64,000 bases of DNA from Ascaris suum (GCA_013433145.1 CM024178.1:7239260-7303259), one strand, 5' to 3'; shown: positions 52,201 to 63,772, counted from the stretch's first letter. Notes: generated by a model from the sequence alone, not told the origin. Numbers and translations: made by a program.

Positions 52201-53811
52201 GAAAAATTTTTCTATTGGACCGTCAAATGCTGATGCAATAGCGCGCACCAAATACCGGTACACTTCAGATCACCAAATACAGATACACGTCACGTAAAAT
52301 ACAGATAAACCTCAGGTAGTGCTCTTTAGAATGGACGAATGGAAAGTATTAACACACTCTGCCTCGCGTAAAGCAAGTTGCTCCATTGTTTCCACGTTTT
52401 TACGCAATTGCGTGACACGTTCCTCTAGATCACGATGTCTACGTTTCGCCATCTGGACACGTTCGTAGGCGTGCTCACCTGAAATCCCAGCTATTGAAAT
52501 AAACCATTAAGCGACCATAAACGGCTTTTTATAGAACCATCGCCTAACAATCTGAATAACAATCGCAAAAGAAAATGCTCTGTAGATAGATCAAAAATGT
52601 TTTCCCACAAATAATTGGAGAGGCAGTCATAGAGAGCATATTCGGGAGTTCATAATAGGTCAATAGGAGCTGACCATGGGAAGATTCAATGTAAAAGAAA
52701 TGACCGGAAGTCGCTGAAATGTCGATGAGTGCGATCACCGGCTCACATCTCCAAACTGTATTTCTTATTGGAGCGGTTTAAATTGTATAATTATATGGCA
52801 TATAAATATTGCATATTGCAATTATAGGACTAGATTATAACGTACAATGCGGATACAATATTCACCGACAATACTAGTAAAGTGGGGTGAGAAATATTTC
52901 TCGAAAGTATCATCCTTCCTCTGCTTTTCTTTTAATTCAGTTAATTCACCTCTGTCGACAGAATTCCCCTCTTCACTTCTTTTTAGAGCTCAAAATTGCT
53001 CAACGTGACTTAATTTTTAAAAAAAAACCGTAAATTACCGGCGAAAATAGATAAAATCAATTTTCCAACTGATTGGATATGTTCGACGTTTAGATTTAAA
53101 TTCGCTGCGCTCAACCAAACAGCAGTCTACAAAGGTTGACGAAAATATCCAAATTCACCTACTGTAATTGAAAAGTTAAGGCCACTTTGTGCAAAAACTT
53201 TCAAATTCGAATGCATAGGTTCGACGTATCCGAGTAATCGACGAATAAAAGCTAGAAACAAACTTTGCCTATCGCATTTAAAAAATCTCCTTGCAGTAGT
53301 CTCATTTCAGATATTATTGTGTCGAATATTTAGCATTATATAGAACTCAAAAGAACTTAAAGATAACAATTACAATAAAATCAATATACTACTACTTACT
53401 CTCAGTTGATTTTGTAATTTGTTCGGCTTCGACAATTTTATCCTTTTGTTTTGATAATTCATGAATTACTTCATCCATTTTCAATTTGATCTCTTCACGT
53501 TCAATGGCCGTTTTCGACTTCGTAGTCTTATCTTCTAATACTCGTACAATTTCCACGGTTTCTTCTTGCCACATTTGAACCTAGAATTCATTTTTTTACT
53601 GCTCTCTTTCTTTTCAAGTTTATTAAAAGGCAACAATTGTAGTTGATAGTGATCGTACACCTACTTATAGATGTTATATTGAAATGTTTACGTATAGCTG
53701 CATAACGTGCAAAATGCAAATGTCTAATCCTGGATGCAAAAATCTGTAGTGTAAATCTTATAGGTCGATACTGCATAGTACTTATAGAAAACTATACTCT
53801 ATATGTAAAAT

Positions 53812-53883
<72 letters not shown>

Positions 53884-56800
53884 CTCATCCATGAAAAGTA
53901 CTACTTGCACCTATAAATACATAAACAATTAATTCGAGGATTAAAGAGCGAAATATGCAATCATATCACAAAAGGTGGTTGTCTATCTGAAGTAGTACCA
54001 CAAAGTTGGAATAGTACTTGCCCATTATTACCTGCAGTTTCTAAGTTGCTGAATTCTTAGACCCATGCACTAAGTCAATAGCATCGAGTACTATTACATA
54101 CTTGGTCATGAGGCTATGGAACACGATACTTGAAGCACTTCTCCTCAAATTATTTCCTAAAAAAGATCGTACCATAAAACTACCAATAAAATTCTACACA
54201 TTTGTAGAACAACAATAAAAAGGAGGTATTGGAGAGATTTTTTTCAAAAACCTTGCAAAAAACCACCCGCCTAATATATAAATATGATTCAAGAAAAGAT
54301 TTTTTTGAGTTTTGTGATAGGGAAATAAATATTGATGAAAAAGGAAGGTATTTCTTCTCAAAAAAAAAAAAAAAAAACTGGAGAGGCAGAGATAGGAAGT
54401 AATATGTTGATACCTCTTCGACGATCCGAACGACCTTCTGTTCATGGGCGCGATTATCTTGCCATCGTTGCCAATGCTCATTTACTGAGATGAATCTTCG
54501 TTCATGTTCTTTCAACATACTATGCACCGAATCGATTGCTGCATCATAGCGCAAATCCACATCTGATGCCGCCACACTTTTCACTGACGACACAAACTTC
54601 TCACCTTTAAACAATCGTTTTTCAATTTAGACATCAAATAAACGTTTTCGTCATGAAGAACGGGTAAGTATATTTTCTTCCTGAAGTTCCCAGATTGTCG
54701 TACAAACGTTGTTATTAGTTGTTTTGTTGCTCTCAAAGTTTCTTGGTAAGTAAGCTTTTTACCCAAACCGATAAACGTTCTCAAAATATGCAAGTTTTAT
54801 ACCTCTATTTATTGAAGAAACGGTATTCGTAAAAGCGACAGATATTAACAGATGTTCGGACTCAGTTTTCTTGCAGCTACAGAGGATTCACTAAGATACA
54901 AAACCAAGGAGGAGGCCTCGTTTCCAGGTTAGGCCTCAAAAACATACGGATAAAATGGACAACAATCGCAATATGAATAGTCGAGTAATATCCTTTCATC
55001 ACTTTTATTATGACCTAATCTTTTTTTTTCGAAAACTCTTCGAATTATATAAATAACTCAACGAAACATTTCAATTAATAGTTGAATGATATAAATATTC
55101 ATTGAACTGGTACGATAGGCAAAAGAAAACGATTTACTAATTCGGAGATTCGTTCTTTCCACTCAGCAATTGGTAAATTGAGAAGAAATAGCGTAAACGA
55201 TCACTTAGATCGCCTAATTAATGGCGACATTTCATTAAACCTATCGATTTGTTATAAATATCATCAAAGAAGAATGAATTTAAAAATTTCATCTAATTCC
55301 TCTAATTTATGAAATTTATTACAATTTAACAAAATTTAAAAAATGTACAATATGTGAAATAGAAATTTAAATAAAAGTTTTAGAGGAACTAGTAGAGAAG
55401 TTTCAATAAATTTAAATCAGTTAATCGTTAGCGATCGATGAATTACATTTATTATGCCAAGAATTTATGCAAGGAAATCACTCTCAAAAAGCGATCGTTT
55501 CTTTTTTCTTTTGTTTTCCGCTCGATTATTTTGATCAAATTAGAAAAGAATCACCTTGATGTCTTTCTTGTGTAATTGTTTCTTGAATCATTCGAAATAC
55601 TTCAGTCATTTGCGCTAAAAGTTTCTCATTTGAAAAATTCCGACTCATACCAAGAAGCGAATCGAGACTCTCGAATGAACCTTCCAATTCTTTCGCAAAT
55701 TTATGTACCTGAATTAAGACAATGACCTTTTTAAGGGAATCGTTAAATTCTTTTCAAAAAATGGCCTCTTGAATAAATCACCTTGTTGGAGGAAAAATAA
55801 ATTTTTCGAATTGAGAAAAATTAAATAATAATTGCAAATATTTTAAGAATTGTGAAATATATCTCACCTCTAGAATGCTTAGCAGTGGGCAATCGCGAAT
55901 TGTTTATGAAAATAAATGAAAAATATCGACGCCTTATCTCTTTCTTAGCTCCCTTCCCCCCCCCCCCCCCCCCCCCCCAATTACTGCATTCATACGTATA
56001 TTTCAAATCAGTTTCTGAGATTTGATAGTAACTTCGCGATGAGCATTTTTATTCACTGAATTAACTCATCCATTCAAACGACCATTCAATGAATTCTAAA
56101 ACAATATAGCAAATAGATTCCATTCAATAGTAATGTATGTTCGTTCAAAGCTATCGATAAAATTGTACTTAAAGCAAATCCACTCAAAATTATAGCATCA
56201 TTCTATAAATCAGGATTCGAAATCCTTGAAAAAAATGCTCCAGATGTTTGAAAAGCAACTGCAAAAGAGCAATATTACCCTTTCAAGTCATCTAAGTCAC
56301 GACAATTTTTGCGCGTTATCCGAACGTTTTCTATCGGTAAAATCAGATTCGATAATTGTCGAGACGTTTAGACGTTCAATTTGAAGTGATTCGTTCTGTG
56401 AACACGTAATTCTTAGTTAAAGAGATAAAAGAGATAAATCGAGCTCACCTGTTGGAATGCATTTCCAATTCTGATACGTGATTCCAATAACTGCTTAAAA
56501 TTCTCAAAACGTGATTGAAATTGATAGAGTCGTTTTCTATCCGCTTCCGGTAATTCATGTGCACGATTTAGAAGTGCGTTCATCTCCGATTCCTTATTCT
56601 AAAAGTTTTTATTCTTTCATCTCTTCGTCCAACGTCCTCTAATTTTGTTTTGATTTCATTTCATCGAATTTAGAAATATTTCATCGACTTTTTCAATTAA
56701 TAAAAGTCTCGTATATATTACTCGAGCACTCATCAATCTATAAGTACTTGGCAAACGAAATGGTTACTTCCTCCGTAATAGTAAGTATATCCAGAGGGAA

Positions 56801-59800
56801 TGCGAATGCAAATATCAAATAAAACAGAGAGAAAAACCAACTCTACTCCCGATAAATTCACAATAAAATATAGGCATTCTAGTAATATCTAGTATTGGCC
56901 TCTTCGACTTCTGACTGCAGAGGTCGAACAATACGCAAAGGTCAGGCATTTTAAAAATTTTAAATCTCAATTGAGGAATCTGAAGTTGTTCACGTCCACT
57001 TGTAAAGTTTGACCTTAAAAGGCGATTCGACTTTCCTTCAATACATTGAAGTACGGCGTGTTGTAGCACTCCATGCTTCAAGCTGGAGGTTCAAGTTGGA
57101 GCAAATTGGAGGTTGTAGCGCAAGTTGGAAGTTCTTAACTTTGAACAGGGCTCGACCTGCTTCTCAGAGGTCATATATCTACGGATGGAGGTCAAGTAAT
57201 TTCAAATTCCCTGAACCATATTTAAAAATACAAAATGTTCGTTTATTCGGTAGTATTTGGGCATTAGAGGAGAGTGGTGAAACAATCGAATAGAAGAGGT
57301 TGCTGAGATGTGATGTATTGCAATTTGTCTCTGCGTAAATGAGGAAGGGTTATTGCTGTGAAGCACACCCGTCTGTGTACCACATATATGAAGCACGACT
57401 ATCCACCCGTCACGTATATACGATATACACTGTCCACGTATGCTAATTAATATTTCACAACAGATTTTCGTACAGGTACAGGTGAGTAAAAGCGCAGAAA
57501 AGATAATTCAAGCATTTCTCTTTTGATTTTCATGTTCTGAAAGTTTTCGCTCCTTAATCGTTACCTATTTGTTTAGATAAGACGCGATACCCTCATGCAC
57601 CAATTTGCATGACGGTGAAAAACGCTTCTCTTCTATTTTCAAAAAATTTTCTTTCGCCTTTGACAGAAATCATTGTGGTGTTTTCTGAATATAGTCTCAC
57701 CCAAGCACCTTACCTCTTTTTTTTGTTCATGAACTCGCTAGGCGAGTTTCGATATAGTCTTCACCTAGTTCTACGCCCATTGAATGCCTCAATCACCCGT
57801 CGCTGAGAAGAAAAATTGCTTTTAACAATAAAAGATTAAGGTTTTGCAAGAGCAAATTCGGAGTCCTCCTATCCCCCCCCCCTCACCCACCCTCCACCCT
57901 AACTGCCTTCCTTTCAGTAGAAAGGGAAATTAAAACACACCTCTATAGCCACAGTTACAGGAAACTAATAAGATCAAATAGTCGGTATAAAATCAAACAT
58001 GATTATACTGAAATTAAATTAAGAAATGACAAAAGAACGCAAATCAACTCACAGATAATTCAAATACTCTATGAAAAATGTTCAATTATGCAAATTTTGT
58101 TCGCATAAAACTTACGATAAATTCAGAGGCGAAATTTTTATGCAATGTATAAAATTCGTTCGCTTCGATGAGATTGCTTCCCATTCGACCATGTGAGGCA
58201 AGAAACGGTTCCGCAATATCAATTAACCATGATTCTAGACGACGCAACTGAAAATTCGATTCATTTCTATAAACATTGTTGAAATTCTTTAGGGAAATTA
58301 CTGTCTATATGTTTTTCAAAATACACTTCCTGCGAGAATCATAACTGATGAACACCTAAAAGCAATAAGTCGATATACATATGGAGCAAAAATGCAACAA
58401 AATCTGCAATGCAATGCAATGCAATGCAATGCAATGCGAAAAACGCATATAAATTTATGAATGAATTAGATCTCATCATTATGAATACAATATTTTAGCG
58501 AAGCAAAATTGCGACTACTCGGAGACTATAATAGATGAAATAATAGACTTTTGAGAAATAGAATGAAGCGACTTAGAAGTTTCTCCAAACAACTGAACTA
58601 TAATTTAAAACACTTAAATAAAAATTTTTCTAACCTTATATGAAATATTTTCTTTTAATCGTCAAAGATTACTCTAGATCAAAGGTTACATTCTAAGGCG
58701 AATTTATAAAGCTTGACAGAACGATTTCATTATGGGTGGGGGAATATGCGTTGTATGAAATGAGTGAAAAATATATGAATGAAGCATCGTATAATTCTGA
58801 GGCCATTAATTGGTGAATATAAATATTTGAAAGCATTCGGAGTTAACAAAAATTGGAGCGCACTTGATATTTTTAGGCATCATGCGCAGAGTAAGACGCA
58901 AAGAAAAATTCATAGAAGGTTGGAAAAATTAAGTGAAAAAATCCGTTAAAGTAATATCAGCAAATCGTTAATCACCTCTCCAATCGTTAGAATTCTTTAT
59001 CTCCTCTTATAATTTTCTCTAAATAGATTTTATTTCAATTGCAAAAAGAAGCAAAATCCATCTAAAAGTTAATATTTCTATGTAAAACCTCCAAAATAAA
59101 TACCTATGTTGTGTTTCAAAATAAATTCTCAAAAGTCTAATTTTTCTTTTCGTTCTTTAAAATTTTCATATATCACCGAAACTTACTGGTGGTGTGTTTT
59201 TCAAAAAGCAACAAAACCGAATCACAACGCCAATAAAAATTCGACGACGTACTCTTCGCGTAATCTTCATTTCAATGTTTATTCAATAAAATATTGCAAT
59301 TAGGTGATTTGCGATGATTGCATAACTTCGACAAAGATCGACTGAACAAAGTTGCGTAAATTTTTTATAAACATAATTACCTCTTGCATAAATTGCTCAC
59401 TAGCCATACGAATACGCTCTTCAGCAAGTCGTTCGATCTGCTTGAGCTTCTGCTCGAGCTCATTCACAAGTCTGGAGATGCTCGAATCGAGATGCACTAT
59501 CGAGCGCCCTTCATCGATGAGTACCTGAGCCTTCTGACGCGCCAATGGAGCTAATTCACCGGCCATTGCCGCATTTGCGTTAAGCATATCGGCTTCCATT
59601 GCATTCAACTGATTTAGCATCTGTCAACAAATCCACTCATTGCTATTTATGAATTAATGCATTAACTAGTACTTTCAGTGAGAATTTTGGATAGCTTGGG
59701 TGACTTATAATTCTGTGAATATTCACGATTTTTTCCTTTCCTTTTTGAAATATGTGTGAGCAATATAACGCTTCCCAATAAATAAAAAAATTATGATTTC

Positions 59801-62800
59801 ATTGTTTTCAACAACATTTAAACCTACAGTGTTTGTTGCATTCTCGTTTTCGCTGTTTCATATTATGATCGGAAATGAATAGTATATAAATATTGCATAA
59901 ACAGATTTCTGCATGAAGAAACACTCGCTACTCACGGTCAATAAATAGGATACATACTTAAACATGAAAAGTAACAACTGCCACACAATGTCCAGCACAT
60001 ATTAATTTGCATTTAGACGTAAACTTCGATGAAGAATGCATAATTAGAAATTAAAAGCCTTCGATAAGAACTGCCCATTGTTATGAAGGTGTAAATTTCA
60101 ATGCAAAATTTTTAAATTATTTCACCTGGTATACTTTTCCCTATCACTTCAATTCATTTACCGAAAATCATCACTTGTAGATTACGATGGGTTATTCTTT
60201 CATGGGTTCTGATGCACCTATACAATCGAAAAGCTTCAAAAGCTCGAGCTCAGGCTACCGAATTAGCTGATGCGATGAAGTGTCGGACTCGCTCGAAGTC
60301 AGCGTTACGAGATTCGATTTCGCGAATAAAATTCTCGATATCATTATGCAACTGTGCTGCACGTCCGGCGAGATTTGCATTCATCTCATCTCGTCCTAGT
60401 TCATGCATCAATTTCTCGAGTTCAGAGCGTTCTTGCTGAAAGAGATCAGTAAGTGGGAAAGCACATTAAGACAGTTAGCACGATATGTGCTTTCACGTTT
60501 ACTTCATCTGACCAACAAATTTCATGTGTTACAAATAAATAAAAAAAATATGCGCAATAATGTAGACATGAAGAAAATTGGTCAAAAAGGAATGTCGGAA
60601 TCGATCAATGGCACAATGACGAATGCATATAGGCAGCGCTATCGTAAAAAGCTCTTCAACGGTAAAAGTTGAGAAACTCTAGAGGAACATTTTTGAAAGC
60701 GACTTATTCTTCTTGCCTACTTATTTATTTATTTTTAAACGAGAACAATCTTAGCTATTTATTTTATCATGTCAGTATGAAATAGGGAAAATGTATGACT
60801 ATTTACGCATTGGCCGTTATGTATGGCTGTGTGGCCAGCCTGCGATGCCTAAAGTCTCTACGGTTTGTGCCGTTGTAATCTTGCAAAGTTTATGGCTAAG
60901 CTTATAAACACGAATAGTTAAGCTTACAAGTGCTTGTTGCATAAGCGAATTTGTGTTGTATCCAGTTTTCAGCTGAATTCTCGCGTCTTTTAGCCACTTC
61001 TCGATATCATCGATTTGCGCCAAGAATGCTCCAGATTCTTCGATCTGAGCATCAAGCTTGATACGCTCATTTTTCCATGATTCCTCTATTTGCTCCCATT
61101 CAACAGCCATCTGAAAGATAAACTTCCACATTGAGTCCGCCTAAATAACGTCTCATCGATCATAGAGAGTTGAACTAGGAGAGAAATATATTGGACATAT
61201 CTACATTGAGGAGTAAAAATAATCGAGAACTTTTTGCCAAAACATTTAGTACTTCAACATAGGTTAAAGGTGCTATCTTCAGCTAGATAACAACGAAAAT
61301 TACAGCAACAAATAATTCAAACAACGGAAATTTACTGCTGTTTTTGCGCAAATATTTAATTGTCTCGATTCATCGAAAAAATCCCTCCACTTTAATGAAT
61401 GCGGAAAAATGTAGTAATTATTAGTAAATTTTAGAAATAATTTGTGGATGAATTCTGAAAGAGGACGAGGGGAGGGGGAGGGAGGGAGGGTGGAAAGGAG
61501 GGAGGGAAGGAAGGGAGGGAGGGAGGGAGGGAGGGAGGGAGGTGGTGTTTCTTCAAATTCTCTCATAATTAGCGAAACATCCCTTCATAAATATTGCTTT
61601 TTAGTTTATGTGCGATTAATGAGTTAGTGAATCCATCGAAAACGATACATTTTTTTAACGACCAGAGCCATAGCAAATGCTAAGCTCAACGAAGAACTGC
61701 TTTATTTCTTTATCCTTTTTTTCTCTATCCGTCATGCAATATATTGCAGATAACAAAGAAATATGTTGCAATAATAGACTTAGACTAGGCTTGTCATCAG
61801 CTCCGGAGTTGATAGCTAATGATGAGCTCAGCAAACAGAGACTGAAAAAAGACTGTTTTCAAGAAAATTTTCAAGAAATTGGCTAACAGTAATAGTAATG
61901 TCGCTTATTGCTGAGGTGCCTTTCTGCACAAGTATAAATATGACAAATATTACTATTAATCCTAAACAATACAATATTTCTTTAATTTTCGCTTTCGTCG
62001 AATTTGATTCCATTCGTTATTTCATCGTTAAAGCAGTTTAATCTCTTTTCATACTATTTATCTCATGAATGCTTCCAGTACTGTAATATTGTATTTAAAA
62101 ATAAATAATAAAGTTAATAGGAGCATACCTTAAGCATAGTTTTTTCGATGAGAAGACAAGCATCAGCTGTTTCTTGAGCTTGTTCAACATTGTCGGTCAT
62201 CGCTCCCAGAACACGGATCTGCGATATTATATCTGCGCCGCTATCGACTGCTGCTGCAGTTACACCAATAAGCTCTGAAATTTTTGAAATTTATGTATCC
62301 AAGCGTAAAATTTTTTTCATAAGCCATCTCGTTCTAATGAAGAAAGAAAAGAGAGAATATTTTGATATTTTATAAGCCAACTTGTTCTAATGAAGCTCGT
62401 AAAGAGGGAATTTTAATTGATGCGTACCATAAAACAAAGATAAAAGACGATCCCAAAAATATTGCTCCACTTTGCCTTTACCGATGATTTGTTGTGAATA
62501 ACCTTTACACACATTTTTTGCGGTTGGCTACACGATTACGCTCAAAGATTAAATTTCACTCTACTTTTGAATGGAGAATATCAGGTAAGACCCTCCTTCT
62601 TTCACTTAATTCTGCGCATTTCCGGGCTGTTTTTTTCTAAACAATTGCTCATTAATGCAGAAAATAATTTAAAGTGAAATAACATAAAAAATAAATATAA
62701 ATTAAAATAGAGCAATAATTTATCTTTATTTTACAAATTTAAAAAAAAAAACCGATCAATGCGAAAATTTGACTGCATAAAAAATCGAAGAAATTAAATA

Positions 62801-63772
62801 TAAACCATTAACATCGAGTTGAATTTGTCTCATCAGATTGCTTCTGTCACCTCCACTCATCGTATTCATCGATGATCGCAATGCACTTTTAATTCGTGAG
62901 GCAAGCTGCAAAAACTCCAATACCAACTTAACCAGTAAAGAAGTTTTTAAATGCTCAAAACGTAACTATTCAAACTTTATTTCTTGGCTCAAAAATCAGC
63001 ATTTTTAAATAAATATAAAAACAGTAGTATCCTTTATTATGCAGCAATTATATATTTATAATAATTTAAAAAAGTTAAAAATATGCTTCAATAAATAAAT
63101 ACCCAATTATAGCACTTAATATAAACATTATTTCATGGTAAAGGGTATTCCTAGGAGAATCGTTACTGATTTATTTTAAATCCATAATAAGCTCTTCGCC
63201 GATTTTATTAGTTTCAAGAATTCAGGTGTCAAGCTTTGCGCCGATATCAGGAAAACGACCAGCATCAATTCCAGTACGTCAGGTATTCTATTTTATAACT
63301 TACAATACTTTAAAGTATTGTCACAACTGTACTTCATATGCAAATAATTTAATTTGAACTATCGAAGGATAAAATATCTGGAAATAAGGTTTGCTGGGAT
63401 ATATTTTCCCGGGATATTATCGTTAATAACCTTTATCTAATATAACAACTTTAAATTTCTCTATCAGCAGCAATGCTTATTGATTCGCATTTCTTAAACG
63501 CCATTTCAGTGTTTTCAATTTAAAATTGAATTACATTTTAGTGCATTAAAAATAATAAAGCAGCGAACCCGTTCATGTTGTTGAGCATATTCATAGAATT
63601 TAAGAGCCTCTTTAAGAAGATAGCCTCTCATTTGAAGTTGACGATTGAGCTCCTTCCAAGCTGAGCCAAGACTTTCGGCCATCGCTTCATATACCAATAC
63701 GTCAGGTTCTTGTTGTTGTGTGACTAGATTATCTGCTTTTGCAAGAAGCTCTTCCACTTGATCCTCTTTGCT
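34421..63772 (-). CDS. large spectrin-repeat and Ig-domain scaffold protein (partial, N-terminus beyond window)
   Basis: Probable intracellular scaffold of muscle or the actin cortex. Twenty-eight exons: 63569-63772, 62806-62905, 62129-62274, 60928-61110, 60259-60435, 59381-59620, 58116-58247, 56449-56598, 55555-55708, 54414-54604, 53400-53580, 52358-52478, 51904-52027, 51512-51677, 48786-48919, 47494-47796, 47018-47188, 46357-46463, 45703-45817, 44971-45143, 44511-44690, 44069-44164, 41951-42091, 40851-40980, 37902-38105, 36488-36654, 35523-35687, 34421-34510. They encode about 1,481 residues: roughly 660 of spectrin-like helices, then six I-set Ig domains with charged or Pro-rich linkers, and a 29-residue last exon ending in TGA. 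No signal peptide or membrane segment is seen in this part. Phases agree except for one missing base in 46357-46463. One intron starts with GC. The Ig style (APxFxxxL, EG, GxPxPxVxWxxDG) is that of titin and kettin. Spectrin repeats followed by Ig also recall CCDC141. Exact orthology is unresolved. The first exon listed begins at an acceptor, so the gene continues past the window. Confidence 0.85.
35041..35118. repeat. ATTGCAA-rich short tandem repeat
   Basis: TTGCAA or ATTGCA words recur about six times with variable spacers, in the last intron of the scaffold gene. Confidence 0.7.
35523..36654 (-). other. Ig domain 6 of the scaffold protein
   Basis: Exons 36488-36654 and 35523-35687. Reads APDFVQRLISEEVVEGDRLK, then GDPVPKVTWLRDGQAI, then DCGQFTCLAENIAGEARST and ends LVVRP. 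It is the closest of the six to kettin/titin Ig domains. GNYFHVTK follows and joins the last exon (34421-34510), which reads VTQEKQVKGEE onward to a TGA. Confidence 0.92.
37052..37073. repeat. C22 homopolymer
   Basis: Twenty-two consecutive C on the plus strand, in the intron between Ig 5 and Ig 6. Confidence 0.95.
37341..37387. repeat. perfect 21-bp inverted repeat with 5-base loop
   Basis: The left arm (37341-37361, beginning TTTTATCATTACTTACAG) and the right arm (37367-37387) are exact reverse complements around CAAAT. It lies in the intron between Ig 5 and Ig 6 and would form a 21-bp hairpin in RNA from either strand. Confidence 0.97.
38397..38487. repeat. (AT)n microsatellite, 91 bp
   Basis: Uninterrupted AT repeat in the intron that splits Ig 5. 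Confidence 0.97.
40709..40777 (+). repeat. tRNA-like element with pol III A and B boxes (SINE fragment or tRNA pseudogene)
   Basis: TGGCTCAATTGGT at 40709-40721 matches an A box and AGTTCGATTCT at 40753-40763 matches a B box, with tRNA-like spacing. A GCTC/GAGC pair could form a D stem but its loop is too long. No good acceptor stem forms, and a separate perfect 6-bp hairpin (TCTCGC/GCGAGA) follows at 40761-40777. A functional tRNA is therefore unlikely; a SINE head is the better guess. Confidence 0.5.
40981..40986 (-). promoter_or_regulatory. tandem NAGNAG acceptor at Ig 5
   Basis: Minus strand reads TAG-CAG before CTGCACG. Using the first AG adds one Gln to the protein, and both keep the frame. 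Which one is used cannot be told here. Confidence 0.6.
42504..42726. repeat. 32-bp minisatellite, seven diverged units
   Basis: Units of 32 bases (one of 31) begin at 42504, 42536, 42568, 42599, 42631, 42663 and 42695. A typical unit starts GATACAGTACTGAAGGATCA and ends in GA or CGA. Units differ at roughly a third of positions, so the array is old. It lies in the intron between exons 44069-44164 and 41951-42091. Confidence 0.9.
42981..43009. repeat. (AAAT)n microsatellite
   Basis: About seven units of ATAA/AAAT just beside the 32-bp minisatellite. Confidence 0.92.
44511..45143 (-). other. Ig domain 4 of the scaffold protein
   Basis: Exons 44971-45143 and 44511-44690. Reads APEFIRPFQNEYTINEGEKF, then GNPRPKIHWYFNDRI, then ENAGYYKMTAENIRGKTES and ends LHVNP. 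A run of four Gln follows in the linker. Confidence 0.9.
45703..45817 (-). other. Pro-rich linker exon between Ig 3 and Ig 4
   Basis: Encodes REGYWSDAIMSSPTPPPVPK followed by a short acidic stretch and enters Ig 4 in phase 1. MSSPTPPPVPKHR resembles SH3-ligand sequences, but that role is only inferred. Confidence 0.8.
46139..46214. repeat. (AT)n microsatellite, 76 bp
   Basis: Uninterrupted AT repeat in the intron after the exon that carries the frame break. Confidence 0.97.
46400..47589 (-). other. Ig domain 3 of the scaffold protein, with a frame break near its end
   Basis: Starts APSFLPPLANQNLQEGQRC in the end of exon 47494-47796, continues GEPAPRVQWSFNDRPL and HSGMYTVFAE in 47018-47188, and ends NEAGEARSGATLNVEP in 46357-46463. 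After VEPK the frame breaks within a run of four A and must shift by one base to meet the next exon. Confidence 0.85.
47590..48919 (-). other. Ig domain 2 of the scaffold protein
   Basis: Exon 48786-48919 gives KPRFIRQLHNVSVSEGEPAC and ends GFPEPK. Exon 47494-47796 resumes VTWYKEEETV and continues to DSGLYTAKASNTFGEAINF. The split falls inside the conserved GxPxPxVxW motif, which fixes the splice boundaries and exposes the GC 5' splice site between them. A Pro-rich linker (PPPTPPKPRPIPVAP) follows and leads into Ig 3. Confidence 0.9.
48780..48786 (-). promoter_or_regulatory. GC 5' splice site in Ig 2
   Basis: The exon ends CCAAAG and the intron begins GCTCGT on the minus strand. Protein homology (GFPEPK joined to VTWYKEE) and phase both place the boundary exactly here. 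The nearest GT sites would delete conserved residues or break the frame. Confidence 0.75.
48920..51511. other. long intron between Ig 1 and Ig 2, no exon recognised
   Basis: Scanned for a further Ig exon on the minus strand without success. It holds the purine-rich tract above and, near 50217-50250, a run of GCAAT/ACAAT pentamers. Open frames of 60-100 codons here have no domain content. Confidence 0.5.
49157..49229 (+). repeat. purine-rich G tract
   Basis: Mostly GGA/GGT words with several runs of three to five G on the plus strand, in the 2.6-kb intron between Ig 1 and Ig 2. Confidence 0.7.
51512..52027 (-). other. Ig domain 1 of the scaffold protein
   Basis: Two exons (51904-52027 and 51512-51677). 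It reads APHIVTQLRDAQVDEGCRFE, then DGEPTPRIQWLKDGRDI, then DTATYTIRAENGAGKAESS and ends LTV. The strand-F position that usually holds Cys is Ile in this domain, so no classical disulfide is expected, as in many muscle Ig domains. Confidence 0.9.
53814..53880. repeat. (AT)n microsatellite, 67 bp
   Basis: Uninterrupted AT/TA repeat in the intron between exons 54414-54604 and 53400-53580. Confidence 0.97.
55956..55978. repeat. C23 homopolymer
   Basis: Twenty-three consecutive C on the plus strand, the longest single-base C/G run in the window. Confidence 0.95.
56599..58115. other. intron of the spectrin region, no exon recognised
   Basis: The exon phases on both sides join directly (both phase 0). 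Open frames of up to 94 codons at 57009-57293 on the plus strand lack splice support and family resemblance. Confidence 0.5.
58405..58437. repeat. (TGCAA)n microsatellite
   Basis: Six or more TGCAA pentamers in a row in an intron of the spectrin region. A similar, less regular run occurs near 50217. Confidence 0.92.
61461..61543 (+). repeat. (GGGA)n-rich purine tract, 83 bp
   Basis: Nearly pure purine on the plus strand with long GGGA repeats toward its end. It could form G-quadruplex or triplex DNA. It lies in the intron between exons 62129-62274 and 60928-61110, so the transcript reads CCCT/TCCC. Confidence 0.9.

Larger units (their letters stand above)
52358..63772 (-). other. spectrin-like repeat region of the scaffold gene (exons 1-12 in the window)
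   Basis: Twelve exons encode about 660 residues of long amphipathic helices with Trp and Leu heptads, near six repeats of about 106 residues. Examples are ESLGSAWKELNRQLQMRGYL, FLAQIDDIEKWLKDARIQLK, LIDEGRSIVHLDSSISRLV, LRRLESWLIDIAEPFL and RRFISVNEHWQRWQDNR. The last two exons (53400-53580 and 52358-52478) are Glu/Lys/Arg-rich with no Pro, and look more like a plain coiled coil that leads into Ig domain 1. Repeat borders cannot be set exactly by eye. Confidence 0.85.

Noticed and set aside
54180..54413. Phe-rich extension of the exon at 54414-54604
   Set aside because: The spectrin helix ends at RIVEE at a GTATCA 5' splice site, and the next exon joins there in phase; the rest is intron.
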